Assembly (NCBI RefSeq): GCF_001522545.3
Contig: NC_031768.1
Location: forward strand, 83,043,859 to 83,107,858
Source of the DNA: Parus major
Lineage: Eukaryota > Chordata > Aves > Passeriformes > Paridae
DNA length: 64,000 bases
Direction of reading: 5' to 3'
The stretch's first letter is position 1. The number at the start of each line of letters is the position of its first letter. This document shows positions 49,974-63,890 of this stretch, in pieces. The notes beneath the pieces are model-generated. The model did not search any database. It saw only the letters and a program-made list of their open reading frames with translations, and was not told where the DNA came from. The translations under genes were made by a program, and so were the position numbers.

Positions 49974-50434
49974 GAATCATGGAATCACAGAATGGTTTGG
50001 ATTGGAAGGGATCTTAAAGGTCATCTCATTCCAATCCCCCTCCCATAGGCAGGGACACTTCCCATGAGACCAGGTTGCTCCATCCTGGCCTTGAACACTT
50101 CCAGGGATAGGACCTCCACACCTTCTCTGGAAAAATTGTTCCAGGGCCTCACCACCATTCAGTCAAGAATTTATTCCTAATATGTAACCTAGATCTATTC
50201 TCTTTCTCTGTGAAGCCATTTAGCCTTGTCTTGTCACTTGATGCCCTTGATCAAAGTCCCTCTCCTGAATTCTTGGACCTTCCTTAGGTACTAGAAGGGG
50301 CTCTAATGTGCCACTGTAGCATTCTTGTCTTCAGGCTGAACACCTCCTACTCTCTCAGCCTGTCCCCATGGCAGAGGTGCTCCAGCATTCAGCATCCTCA
50401 TGGCCTTGCCTGGACCCACTCCAAAAGATCCATA
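49974..50434 (-). mobile_element. CR1 LINE 3' end, minus strand, about 460 bp
   Basis: The plus strand reads 'agaatcatggaatcacagaatggtttgg', 'ggaagggatcttaaaggtcatc', 'ccataggcagggacacttccca', 'ttgaacacttccagggat', 'gcctcaccaccattcagtcaagaa' and ends near 'cctggacccactccaaaagatccat'. This is the reverse complement of a typical avian CR1 3' end in full order, with the octamer tail at its left edge. It is well preserved compared with the copies at 18929 and 63080. Confidence 0.94.
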
Positions 50435-53400
50435 TAAGTGGACTTTAAATTCTCAAAATATAAAGTCTTTTACCTGAACAGAAATTATTTTGAGACAGAC
50501 CAAAAGTATTTATGTAAAAATTTTCAGATGTCACAGAGTAATGCAAATCAATTTTAAGGAACAGAAGGACCATATAGAGACTTGTGTAGGTCTGCCTATA
50601 AATTCAATTTCAGAGCCTGTAAAGGTCACAGAGTCACAGTAATTTTCAGGGCAGTAAATACTATGCCATTTCACTCACATTTGCACTGCTGCAAGGGTCA
50701 TTCCTTGTCATCAGAAGAGTTTTCATAGCCATGTGCCCTTGTAAACTCACAGATGCTTCTCCACCATCATTGATGAATCAGCAGGACCCTCCAATCTGAA
50801 TCCTGCATGAATCCAGTAAGAGAATTTGTAGATAAGTTAACATCAGATTTACTTCAGACGGGCAGCCTGGGAGCAGATTTCTGACATGGAGTCAAGGTAA
50901 ATCCACTTCACAACATTATTGGATTAGCCCTTCTTGAAGTTTAATTAAATTGGTTTTACCCCTATTAACTGTTATAGCTAGGAAATGGCAGATGAGAATG
51001 AAACTTCATCTCATTACAGTTTAAAAAGTTAAATCCCTTCTTGTGTCTCTAATGCTGAGAAATATGCATTCTTTTATATTAATAATGCAATTGGATTTTA
51101 AGTTAGCAACTTCAGAATGTGTCCTTTTGTCCATGTCTCATCCATGGAGATTGCCCACTTTTCAAGTGTTAAAACCATTACTGGCTTGGGTGATCGAATA
51201 GAAAAGGAAGCAGCTTGTTCTGCAGAGCAGACAATCCCAAAATAAAGGTAAAAAGGAAAGGATGTGGTAACAATGAGAATTTTCAACTTAATGGACAAAT
51301 TAAGAATTTTGGTATCAATTTGAAAGTGAAACATTTAATAGAAAAAACGGTACTTTATTGTCCCAGATTTCAGCTGCAAAGATGAAAATGTTCTCTTGGC
51401 CATGTGTAGCTAACTGAGGGCTAGAGACTTCGATGAGGCATTTTTGGCCCATCTCACTCTGAAGGACTTGCAAGGGGAACAGAAGCTGGGTTATGCTTGG
51501 CTCCTCAGTGTTGCAAAAGTTGTGTTAATGATTTGTGAAAGGTGTCAGAATTCAAAAGGGAGACTGGGAATTGCCTCTGGTTCATACTACCTCCTGATAC
51601 ATACTTCAGGTTCATTTTGAAGAGTGCTGTCTGGACCTGTCCAGAAACACTCATAAAACCATTCTGACAATTTCACAGCATAAACAATTGAAATCCAGTG
51701 CCTGGGAATATTTCTTGGTCCTTTTTAATTTATTGCTATAGATTTAGCTTCTGTCACTCATATTATGAGCTCTCTGGAGAAAAAGAAAATCCTTATCTTG
51801 CTACTTCTCTATACTGAAAATACTGAAGATGGTAGAGATGGATCTTACATTGATCAGCAGGATCCTTCCCATAACATACATTGGTAATGATAATAATTAT
51901 CATGATAGATTAAGAGACAAAAAAAAAAGCTTGTTCTACTGTAAAAAATAGCTAGTGGAAGTGTTCAACTAATTTTTTTTTAAAATCCTTTGTTTAAGAG
52001 TTTCACTGGTGGTATTGGGGCTTACATTTTAGAGACATCTTTCATTATTTTCTTTTTTTTTTTTTTTTCACCAGTGTGATTGTTTCTATAATGGACTAAA
52101 AGAGGCTCTGCCAGACAGCGCTTCATATGAGTTATTTTGAGTCTGACCAAAATTAATAACAGAAATTCAGAATAATGCTGATTCCCATAATGCTTATAAA
52201 AGTGTTTTGTAAAGCAAAATACTGTGATATGAGGCTGCAATGTCATTGGTTTATATCTGATTGAGAAATATCTAATATGTTGATTAACAATCATCAGAAA
52301 GATATTTTATACTTTCAAGACTGTGAAAAGGACTACTTTTCAATTTACTGCTCATCTAACCACTCAGTAATAATGCTATGTGGAACAGATAATCACATAA
52401 TTTACTAAGTAGGTTGTACTTGCCCTTGAATTGTGTTTGATGCCGGTAACATCATGATTTGACAGCAGTAAGGTCATGCCAATTCATACAAGTTCATTTG
52501 GTTCCTAATGCATTCAGGTGCAACAAAGACTTCTTATGCTAAGGAAACCAAGACAGAGATTGCAGTTGTCATAGTTTACCACAATTTTATAGTTATTCAC
52601 TTATCTCTGCATTTATGAGGTGTAGCCTTGGTGACAAAGCTCAAGGGTACTTTTCTTATTTAATGTTTCTTCTTCATTTTCTTTTATTTAAAGACTGCAT
52701 ATTTTTCTTGTTTTATTTTCTCTCTCATATCCATTTTTTTTTTTTAATTTCTTTACTTTAAGGTGTCTGCTACCCTGCCAGAGGAAAAAAAAACTTTCCA
52801 TCTACATTACAAATTGCTTAATTGGCAAAAGATGTGTGTTGTTAGACAAATAGCCCCAGTTTCTTTCTTTTCCATTCTGTGAAAGGAAGACGTAAGTTTC
52901 ATTTTATTTAACAGAATTATAAGGAAGAGTGATTCTATGGATTGGTTTGGAGATGCTTACTACCTGAAGGTTTACATGAGAGCCTGTGAGAAGTACTTGG
53001 TGTTCACACCTTCTGTAAGATGGGTTGTCACTATTTATGAAAACTTACGGAAGTTAGAAAACAGTTTGGAAATGTAGAAATAAAAGAGCTTTGAATATCA
53101 TATATATTCAGTATTTCATTACTATTTACTAACCTTTCTTTTAATATGCCTTTCCAAATCAGACTTTACCAAAAATTATACATATCATATCCAAAAATTC
53201 TGACAGAACTTTATAATTATTAGACTACACTTCATACTATCTGTAATGAAAGAGCAGGACCACCAGGCTTTGCAAAAAGTAAATATTTTTTATCGAATTC
53301 TCTTCTCTGCACTTTGACATTATTGAAAGGAGGAGAACAGATAAATGAAATAGAAGTCCACAAGTTGGATTTCAGCAAGCTGAGGATGCACATCAGTGTT

Positions 53401-55840
53401 TACACTAAGGTTCTCACTCAGCCACATGCATATTTGCAGATGTTGTTTGGTGGTAGCCACTGGACAGTCCCCACTGCAGAAACACTTGCTCCATTAGAAA
53501 AATGAACCTCACAGCTCATTCCTGTGCTCTACTACGTTGTGTGTGCCTGCAGTGGGAATTTCTAATGGGTTCATGCTGAGAGTCACAGCTCCTCAAGCCA
53601 GCAAACCAAAGACTTAAACACACCAGCTGTGCTTCACAAGCCAGTGCAGAACATCAATCAGACAGGAACATTTCTTCTTCCTCTGTGGATATTGCCACTG
53701 AACTGTACCCACTTTCCATGTCACCCAATTAAGGTAATACAGCTTGTCACAGGACATTAAAAAACCCTAAAATGCCCAAAAAACCCAACCTCAAACTCTT
53801 TCATATTTTCATATCGGCTTGGCCACATAGTCAAAATATATTTTAGACTCCTATGCATCTTTTAGTTTTCTTTGACCACTATAGGCTCCAAAATTTCAGC
53901 CCCTAATGCTACAATCATACATTCCAGTGTGTCAATGTTTTGCAAATGCTTTATCCTGCAGCCTGAAACAATCACATCCATGACACAGACCCCAATAAAA
54001 AAACTGAACATTATTATTTCTGGAAGACATGATACCAAGCAGGGAGGAACATGGCAAAGTTGTAATATGCGATACATCTACAAATATAACTATTCATTTC
54101 ATTATGTTTAGTATCAAAGCTATGATTATTTGGTCTCAATCTTCTCTTTACAAGTTATTTTTCATTCTCCTTTGAGGATTAGGACCAAGAGATCAGAAAC
54201 TAATTTTGTAAAACATTATCTCTCTTTGGCCACTGGCTGCTACAATCATTGTAGATTGACCATGGCATTCTTTTGTCTACTTTATTGTGGGGTTTTGTGC
54301 ATATAATTTCCTCACAGAAAGAAGTCAACCACTTAGAATTTTCTCACAAATTATGTTGTTGTTGCTGTTTAGAGAAAACATGACTAATCTACTAAAAATT
54401 TTTCTTTTTGTATATTCTTTGGGTGAGATTTTGATTGTGAAATGGCTTACAGTTCAGAATCACATATTTGGGAAAGGCCAGTCAAGAGGTAACCACAAAA
54501 TATCTGCCAATAATATGCACAGACAGAGATCATCCACCTGCACTTGGGGGACACAGCTCTTTCTCCAAGCACAGCTTGGCTGCGACTTCTCTGTGTCCTG
54601 GTGCATTTTAAGAACCAGTTCTTGAGGCATCAATTCATCCACTCTACCTGTCTCAGTCCAAACACAGATAAAGAGATAGATATTTGGGTTTCTCTTGACA
54701 GACAGTGCTGTTTTATGGCAATTAAATATAAAATAGAATACTTGCCTGGGACTATGTATTAATTTTGTTATCGTTTTCCTATGTCATATTAGTTTAGGTT
54801 TATAAAAACTCTGAAATTCTGTTTTAAATGAAAGTTGTTTAAAACCAATATTTTTCTTTTTTTTTAAATTATTTTTCCTTTTTCCTTTTCTTCCTTTTAA
54901 ACAAGGATTTGAATGCATATCTGATACCTCTGGCATGGGAGTCCACACCACTGGAATCGAGATTTCTGTATTTCTTCTGCCAGCCCTGAATGGTTTGGAT
55001 TTTAGTCCAAACCCAAAATAACTGGCTACCCACATCATTGTTTGAAACTATTTCTCACTCAGTTCTGCAAAACTGCAGTTCTTCAAACAGCTTCACAGAA
55101 GCATTTTTCTCCCTTATTAACAAAGCTAAATGTTAATATTCTATTTAATCCTTTCTTGAGAATTAATTATTTTGCTAAATTACGATCTCAGTTAAAAAAA
55201 AAAAATAATATTTGAAACAAAATGAAGAAATGCCAAGTACACCAGGAAAGAAAAATATTTGTAAATTTAAAATGACAGAAGTAGCTTAAAGTACTTTTGC
55301 CAGTTAATCAACCAGCTAAGAAATACAGAAGCAATATTGACTGTAGAGCCCTATAATTACTCTTTCAAGCTTCTGTTACACTTTTGAAGTTCAGTTTATT
55401 TGTTTTTAAATTGCTTTCTTTCAGCTGTTTCCTATTTTTGAAGTGTGATAATGATAATATTGGCTGACATCAGAATTTGTTCAAGATAAGAATTATCTGC
55501 TTTTGCAGAAAGTGAGTTTATCTGTAGCAGAATAATTCCTCAGTCAAAGATTATGACCTATTTCAAAGTTCAGTTGAATGTAAAATGTTTAGTACTACTG
55601 TTGATTCTTGGTTTGAGTGTGAACATTTCTGTCTTGACAAGACGTGCATGAAGGACAGTTTCTTCCCTAAAGAATATGAGATTTTTTCATCAAATTTATG
55701 AAGGAAATAAAAATTGAGAAGAAAAACTTTGATGCAGAGAAAGTAATTTGACCAGAGTGACACACAAGATTAATTAGAATTATTGCATGGTGACATAAAC
55801 TCTCCTTAGGCCACCCCTTTCATCATAACTCTGCTGAGCC

Positions 55841-55890
55841 TTAGAATCATAGAATCATTAATGTGTTGTGGGCAAGGTCTACAAACCCCC
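55841..55890 (-). mobile_element. Possible CR1 3'-tail remnant, minus strand
   Basis: 'ttagaatcatagaatcattaatg' followed by 'gcaaggtcta' looks like the reverse complement of a CR1 terminus cut to about 50 bases. Only the tail octamers and one degenerate line remain, so chance or another repeat cannot be excluded. Confidence 0.5.
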
Positions 55891-58800
55891 ATAGTAGTGG
55901 CAGCAAGAAATGTTTTCAGAAGTGATTATTAAACATATAAATATATGATTATTAAATTATGATTATAAATAAAGAGATTATTTAGTCTCTCTACATTAAC
56001 ATTCCAGGGATTCCATTATTGTTAAGTGAAATTAGTGTCCTAATGTATAATTTCAGTTTTATTGTAGCAGGCATTCATAGTTTGGGCTGTACCAGAAGTG
56101 AATCCATACATGTTTTATAAATGTGTAATCTTTAGAGGGTTTATTTTTTTCTCAAACTAAGATATGGTTGTAGAAGCAAGACAGATAGTTTTAACCACTG
56201 GAACTTTTACACGTTAAACATTTTCAGAGCATGTTTTTCTTAAAAATTTATTCGGTTATATTTATAAATCTTCAGAATAAATCTGCAGGACTGTGTTGTA
56301 TTTTACAGACTTTTATTTTAAAGATAACATTTAGTTGAAATAATTTCTAAAATGTTTGATTCATTCCAAAGTGGATTTAAAAATCCACAGACTCATCTGC
56401 CATTTCTTTGCCTTCTCAAAGGTAGACAAATTCAATAAGAGATGTACAAATCAAGTTAAAACCCCAAATAGAAAGATTTCAGCTACCCTCTCTTTAGCTC
56501 TTGAGATATATCTGGTTTAGACTATGAATGTGCCCTTAAATCCTGTCATGATAATCATGTTTAAAAATCCTCCTGTCATATTTAAATCTGTTATAATTTA
56601 TAAGTCCTCTTGAAGTTTCATGTCTCTGATTTTCACCCAAAGGTAAGATCTAGTAAAGAGTTCCGAGTTCATTCTGAGTTCAACCAGCTGGCACATTTCA
56701 CGTGACTACATCGGCTGTGGTAAATTCTCACAGTGAGCTTCAAGACAGCACAAGTACCTCATAAAGTGCCTCATCATATGGCTCCAAATTGGTCGTCTAT
56801 GCTTTAGTGTTTTGGTTAGGAGCAGTACAGAGAAAGAAAAAAATCATTATTTTTCAATAGATTCAAAGTAATAAATATATTTTTGTTGCTCCTGAATTTC
56901 ACTCCATTAACATGAAAGAATGGATAAGGAGTTAAAGGTAGGATTTTTTCTAAGCATTAGAGTGAAATTCAGTCACAAAATGTAAAAAAAAATTACTTTC
57001 ATTCTTCCTTATTTAAATAAGAATCAGCACATGGATATTATTTTCTTTTCAAGCTAAGGTGTGTCTGTACTGTAAGCATTGTAAACTATTTTAATACTGT
57101 CCAAAGAAAAAGAGTGCAGTGCAGAGCAGATCAGAAGGTCTAGCTGGTCTTAGAAAACTTATGAACTGTGTGATGCATTTTGAAGTCCTATTTAATCTGC
57201 TTGCAAAATTTTTATGTCTAGGTGTAGTTTTGTCTATTTTAATACATTATTATCTATATTTCTGCATCTTCCAGTGTCTGAAAGTTCTATCTTGTATTAC
57301 AATTATATTCCCTGGTTGTCTGTGCCTTACTGAACTCATTTGTGCAACATATATTGCAGATGCTTCATGTATCTTTGTAAATTCAGATAAAACTAAAGAG
57401 GATTGAGTCAATCTCAAGTATTAAATAGCTTTCAGTTGTGAGTAGTGAACAGTCAAAAGGAACTAAACTGACCCCAGTCCTCCAGACCGGATGAGCCTGT
57501 GGAGTATATACACAATAGGGTATCATGAAATCATACTGAATGGAGAAATGTGGGTATAAAATAGGCAAATCTTGGTGATTTTACTCAGTAGCCAGGTTAA
57601 AGAAAAGCGAATATGCCATTAAAAAATATAGCTGTGAAACTCAGTACCGTAGAAACCTGTGTCAGTGTTTAGTGTTGAAAAACAGTTTAAAAATATTTAA
57701 TTTGTAGGAAAAGAAATCTCTCCAGATCTAAAAAAATAAAGATAGTACTAGCTCAAAAAGTCTGCAAGCTATAGGTTATTTCAAAGCACTAGGGAAATAT
57801 ACTGTGAAAACATCATCATATATGTGTCTGATTCTTCGACTCTTTTGCAGTGACTTACTGTTCAACACAGTAAAACAGAACTCACAAATATACAAACTTC
57901 TGCTCTTGTTTTGAAAGGACCTTTTTCACTCCCCTCACATCATTCTCCTAGTGTCTTGGAGCTCTGCATGACTGTGTGAGTTCAACAACTTTTAAACAAA
58001 TAAGTAGTTCTATTTATTTCTATATATTTATTATCCGAGGGACTCCTCTAAGGGGACTGTTCATTGTTCAGTATTCAGAGCTTAAACAGTGAACAAAACT
58101 GTAGTGAAGCAAGAAGCATTTCACATGATACTTTCAGCATTTCAGAAGTTTTGAGGATTTTGAAATTTCATTCCCTCTTTTCTTATATCAAAGAGGTAAT
58201 TACTCAGGCTAAATGGGCAGTACTAAGACAACATTCTTCTGAGACAGGGTATAAAGTAGATCCAGTTATCCTTGTCAAGCAACATCAGGGCTGGAAGTTT
58301 GCATTCAGAAATTCTAGTCTTAAATGTTTGAGAACTATAGAAGAATTGAGTTGATTATCTCAGCTGAAGGCTATGTGAGGTTCACAAAGAACCTAGCATA
58401 AAATTTTCAAATCCAAATTTGCTTCATCCTCTTACAGAACAAGGAATATGCATTGCTCCAGAACTGATTTCTGCCCATTTTTTTTTTCCTGTTATGGAGT
58501 GCAATTTTACAAGAGCATTGTATCATCTTTCTGTCCATTGCCATTCCATATCTTTTTTTTTTTCAATTCTGCATGCAATAAAGATGATTCTGGCATTAAA
58601 AGAGGACTGTGTGAAGATAATTGAAACAGTTTAACACAGCTGAAACAGCCTTGTTCCCTGACCTGCTCAAACTGACACTTCTGCAGGCTCTGGTATTATC
58701 AGTAGACATCTCTACATCACTCTATCTGGCAGTTTTCATTTTACAACATAGATGTTAAGTAGTTGAATTAAAAGAACCACACCATTGCAAGTAAAATGGG

Positions 58801-60447
58801 AAAAAGATCTACTAAAATAAAGACATTTTTCTACAGAGATGTATACCAGAGAAAATAAGATTTCTCCTGGGCCAAAGCCTCTACACAACTTCAAATTAAG
58901 CAAGAATTCAGAGGTACTTTAAATTACTTGCTTGCTCTATAAGAAATAGAATTGCAAATTCTGTAACTCTCTATTTGGGTGTGACTGAAGTTTTCATCTC
59001 AGGGACACTAATATTCTAATAAGAAAGCTTTTAAAATCTGTTTTCTTCGATTTTCTAGACTAACTAGTCCATTTCCATACTAGGAAATTTACTCAGGGTA
59101 ATCCTAATGAGGCTGCTGCTGAAGCAGAGACAATCTCTTCTTTAGGGGACCTTTTGGTTAAAAGAATCCTCTGCTCTGTTGAGTGTCTCATTACACCCAG
59201 ATTAGATAAAGCCAATTAAGCACTTACTACTTAACAAAATGAATATCTAACCAGTTATGTACATGGGAGTTATTAGAGGAAGTCAAAGGTTGACTTCAGT
59301 AAGCAATCTATGAGTGGTTTCGTATCAAATCAAAACCGATGTATCCAATAATGATATAAAATAGGGAAAAAGAAAAAAAAAATCACTATAACTCTGCTAA
59401 CTACATTTGTATTTACTGCCTGATCTATTAAATTTAGCCTTGAGGGAAACTTCAAAGAATCTTATTTATTTATTTAATTCCATCTGTTGACTCTATATAT
59501 TCCTTCTTTGTACAAAATTTTGCAACTAAATGTAGCTAATACCTAAGAGAAAAAAATTTTAATTTTTTCAAATTATTCATGTTTATGAAGTTTATATCAG
59601 TTCTAATTATTTTATTACTGTTATATCAACATGAAAATCCCTTATATTACATTACTAATAAAAACAAGAAATCCTAATTTTCCACTTATTTACAGCATTA
59701 TAGTTTTACCCCTCTATAAACTCATACAAATACATTGAAGTAGTCCTTATATATAATATTATAATATGTATTCAAGTATACATTCACAGTTTTCTCATTC
59801 ATTCCAAGCAGATTTTATAGACTCAGCTTTTTCTAAGCTAAGGTAAAGTTCTATTTGTACAGCAGATAAGGTACTGTGTTTAAGTACTGTGTGATAAGTT
59901 TGCAGCATCATAAAAATTACCATCAGAAAAATATCATTAGAAAGAAAATAATTTATTCTCCTCCTATAATTTTTTGGAGCATAACATTTTCCTATTTTCA
60001 TGAGACTTCATCCAAACTCATTAACAATAGTCATGTTTTCTTGGTAGCTGTGTGCCTCCCTTCCCTCTTGAATTTATGAGGGATAAATATAAAAGAAGAT
60101 TTCAATGTTTTTTGAGGTGTCTACAAAGTTTGTACAGAAATCATGTAGTTCTTGTTTTCTGTTTTTCTTCCCTTGTGCATGCATTATGATGTCTGTTTTC
60201 ATATAAAGATTTCCACAGCTCATCAGCCAGTTGTAAAGGCTGTCATGGTTTTGCACCCTACCTTCCCACAGTCATTGAACCCTCATTTATCTTTCTCTCT
60301 AGTGAAACAAAGGTCTCTGATCTAGAGCTCTCTGGTGCACTGGCAGCTTCCAAAGGTACTTGTGCAAATCATTTCAAAGTCATTTCAATCTCGAAGGATA
60401 AGGGAAATGTTGGGATGGGAGACAGCACAAACAAACCAGAGGGAAAA

Positions 60448-60513
60448 AAAAAGCAAAACAACAACAACAAAACAAAAAAAAACCCAAAAAAACCCACAAA
60501 AAACCCACCAAAC
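60448..60513. repeat. A-rich (AAC)n / (AAAACCC)n low-complexity tract
   Basis: AAC triplets, then A runs broken regularly by CCC, over about 65 bases. On the minus strand it encodes the Gly/Phe-rich frame at 60369-60575, an artefact of composition. Confidence 0.8.
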
Positions 60514-60670
60514 ACAAAGGTAGTTATCAAGTAGTTTTTAAGCCTTGTCATTAAAATTATACGGTTAGGTATCACCTGGAAGAAAGAGAAATCTCAGATA
60601 CCTTGAAGAGATAAATGAGATTAAGTCTATTTTTTACGCTTTTCCTCACAATCTTACAATATCTAAAATC

Positions 60671-61345
60671 CCAGAATCATTGCAACTCTTTAGATTGGAA
60701 AAGTAATCTAAGATCATCAAGTCCAACTGTTTATTCCAACACTGCCAAGTCCACCACTTAAAGATACCCCCAAGTGTCACATCTTCCTGTTTTTACATAC
60801 CTCCAGGGATGGTGACTCCACCACATCTTTGGGCAACCTGCTCCAGTGCTTGAAAAACCTTTCAGTGAAGAGATTTTCCCTAGAATCCAAACTAAACTTC
60901 CCCAGAGTCAACTTGAGGCCATTTCCTCTTGTGTTGTTGCCTGGGAGAAAAGGCAACCCCCACCTAGGTAGATGAACTCATTTCAGATGGTTGTAGAGAG
61001 TGACAAGGGTCCCCTGAATCTCCTTTTCCTCAGGTACGGCCCCAGATCCCTCAGCTGCTCCTCATCAGACTTGTGCTCCAGACTCTCCACCACCTCCATT
61101 GCACTTCTCATTGCTCCAGCCCCTGAGTGTCCTTCTTCCAGTGAGGGGCCCAAAACTGGACGCAGAACTTGAGGTATATATTCACCAATGGCCAGTACAG
61201 GGGTATGGCCATGGCCATGGCCTGCTGGATAAATCATTTCTGATACAGGCCATGATGGCATTGACCACCTGCACACCTGCTGGTCAGTATTCAGCTGTCT
61301 GTCAACCAACATCCCCAATGGGTATGTCATTTCTTCTTGGTTAAA
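60671..61345 (-). mobile_element. CR1 LINE 3' portion, minus strand, about 675 bp
   Basis: Reverse-complement CR1 lines run in order: 'ccagaatcattgcaactctttag', 'atcatcaagtccaactgt', 'acctccagggatggtgactcc', 'tttcagtgaagagattttccc', 'cttgaggccatttcctcttg', 'gctccagactctccaccacctcc', 'caggccatgatggcattgacc' and 'caaccaacatcccc'. It belongs to the same broad subfamily as 23481-24130. A palindromic GGCCAT run has expanded at 61207-61222. The minus-strand frame 60983-61348 (121 codons) and its plus-strand partners are CR1 text and not genes. Confidence 0.92.
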
Positions 61346-63079
61346 CACAATTTATCTTTCATTGCTTATCCATAGTAATTTCTGTACGTAAAAAAATAAT
61401 AAAAGTTTTGAGAAGAAACCTAGAAACACAAAGAGGAAGGGTATATTTTGACAAATTTTCCAGCAAAATGCTCAATGGGTCAGGTGCTCTGAAAAGTGCA
61501 TTTGCCAGCACCAAAATCAGCATGGATAACCCTGTTCAATAATTTCCTTTTAAGCTGGCTGAAGATTTTGTTATCAGACTGGAGTACTTTTGAAACCAAC
61601 TAAGTACTTCCTGTACCAGCTTCCTCTGTAGCTGTGTTGTTACCAGTCATCTTGTCTCACATGCCCCAGTATGAATTTTGCTCTTCCCTAAAGTCAAAAA
61701 TGTTAGGGCAACTTTTCAATTCTTTTAATGTGTTAGCATGTGAGCTTGGAATTAAGTTCATCACCTGGAAAAGCAGAAATTCTCATGTTCAGGAAAGAAT
61801 AAAAAAATGAAGTGATATTCCAGATCCTGACAGGAATCTGATGAATGAACAGGAGAATAAAGGCTCTGGTCTATGTAAACAGACATCTTGTCTTAGGAAT
61901 TTATTTTGTCCACAGTTTTTAGCCTGGATTGCTGAACCTAATCTGTCCCAGAGCCCATCAATGTCTACAGTTATTAACAAAGCATTATAAGGTATGCATA
62001 ATATTGTAAAAATATTTACTGAGGAATCCACCAGGGTTTTGTTTCAATCAGTTCTTTTGGTATTTAAGTAATCTTTTCTATTAAACCGTCTGACTGCACA
62101 TGGCAGAGCTTGACTTATGCTTAAATGATATCCCAATGAGAAACACAAAATGAGCTGTGATTCCATTTATAAAAGAATGCATAAATAAGCACACTTTGAA
62201 GAAATAAATCAAAGGAGTATGAAGAAAAAACCCTAACAGGCTGCTAGTGAAACACATTTGCTGTATTTGGAAACCAAATTAAAATTCAGCTATTTCATTA
62301 AGAACACTTAAACGTGGTACAGTTTCCCTGCATTTAAATCAGTGGAGCTAAGACCAAGTTTTGATTTTCTTTATCTTGACTGCTCTTCAAATATGTATAA
62401 TAAAAATATTCAGAGAAAAAGGGCTATGGCTAATGCCATCAATATTGACAATAATTTTTCACTTACCACAGCACTCAACCTTTCTTGTTATACAGTTCCA
62501 CACTTTTTCATAGTACAATACATTTTCAAAAGAAGATGTATTCTTGTAGCATTATAATTATGAGCATTTTCAAGTAGAATGAGTAAGAAAATAAAAGACA
62601 CTGAGTAAAGATCACAGAAGGGAACAGAGTCACAATGTTATTCAATCTGGTTGCCTTGCCATACTAAAAAGCAAAGTGAAAAAAGAGATACAAGGATACA
62701 AGTGACAGATTTTTGCCAATGTGTTCATCCTGTTGTATACATTAGTGTATATTCATAATGATAGGTTTCTAGAGATATTTATCTTAGAGAATTTTTTTTC
62801 CTAAAAAGCACATATTAAGAAATCTGTCAACTCACTGAAGAGATATATTTACACTCAAACCAGTATGAATTGTGATCAGAGCAGCGTATGCATTGATATA
62901 GTATCATGAGTCGTGCTTCTTAAATCTGACTAATTGATCTTGAAAATTCATGATTCATGCAATTCAGATAACATGCAAGATATTCTTCTGAGCAATTATG
63001 CATCCTACAACACCAAAATAATTGAGTAATCTTAAACAGTTTTCTTGACAAGACCACAGTTACTTGTCAAAAAGCAGGG
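61346..63079. other. Unique AT-rich noncoding DNA
   Basis: No gene, RNA or nameable repeat seen. Open frames at 61789-62031 (minus) and 62342-62557 (plus) are unremarkable. Confidence 0.5.
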
Positions 63080-63890
63080 AGAAGTCGATAAACCAGATGG
63101 TTGAGCTCTCAGTCAGAGGGACCTGTCAGTTAGAGAAACAGCTGACACAAACCTCAGGGTCACCAAGGGAAAATGTTACATCCTGGCCACAAGGAGAATG
63201 AGCCTCCTGAACCAGCACAAACTGAGAACCAACCAGCTCCAAAGCAGCTTGGAAGAGATGGACCTGAGTCTACTGGTGAACAAGAACTTGTATGTGATCT
63301 GTCAGTGTTCATTCGTGGCAACTCCAGCTTCCTGGAGTGTATTAGCCAGAAATGTGACAGCAGGTTGAGTGAGGCCTTTCTTCCCCTCTGCTAGAGGTCC
63401 TGGTAAGACACACCTGGAGTTCTGTGTCCCTTTCTGAGCTCCACCTGTACAAGAAAAATGTGGGATATGGGATGAAGTACAGCAGAGAGAAACAAAGATG
63501 TCTTAGAGATAGAAGCATTTTTAATTTGTGGAGAGACAGAGAGAACTAGGGTTGTTGGGCCTGGAGAAAAGAAGGCTCAGAAGGAATGTGAACAGATACT
63601 GATGGGAAGCAATAAAGAAGGTGAAGCCACGACCTCTCAGTAGTACCGTGATAGTGAACAAGAGAGAATGGCTACAATTTGTAATACCAAAAATACCAGC
63701 TAAATGTGATAAAAAGTTATTTTTTACTATTACTTTTTTACCTTGGCAAAGATGTTAAGCACTGGCACAGGTAGCCCAAAGAGAATGTGGACTCTCCATC
63801 ACTGGAATTGCCCTGAGCAACCTAGCTGACCTTGCCATGTTTCCAGAGATGTTTCCTTTCTCTCCCATCATTTTTTTATTCTATGAAGGA
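63080..63890 (+). mobile_element. Old CR1 LINE 3' portion, plus strand, about 800 bp
   Basis: Degenerate but ordered CR1 lines are present: 'ttggaagagatggacctgagtctactgg', 'ggcaactccagcttcctggagtg', 'cacacctggagttctgtgtcc', 'ttgggcctggagaaaagaagg', 'actctccatcactgg' and a closing 'ttattctatgaagg'. It is much more diverged than the other copies and carries AT-rich insertions such as 63700-63740, so it inserted earlier. Its 5' border is unclear. The frame at 63173-63394 is CR1-derived. Confidence 0.8.

Larger units (their letters stand above)
50435..60670. other. 10.2-kb unique AT-rich noncoding DNA
   Basis: No gene recognised and only one tiny possible CR1 tail (55841-55890). Contents include poly-T tracts near 52053-52068 and 52735-52745, a CpG-keeping patch with TCACGTGA near 56697-56706, and a long A-rich tract at 60448-60513. 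Open frames of 60-112 codons occur on both strands without recognisable domains. Confidence 0.5.

Noticed and set aside
60983..61348. 121-codon minus-strand open frame
   Set aside because: It coincides with the CR1 copy at 60671-61345 and is 3'-end LINE text, not a host protein.
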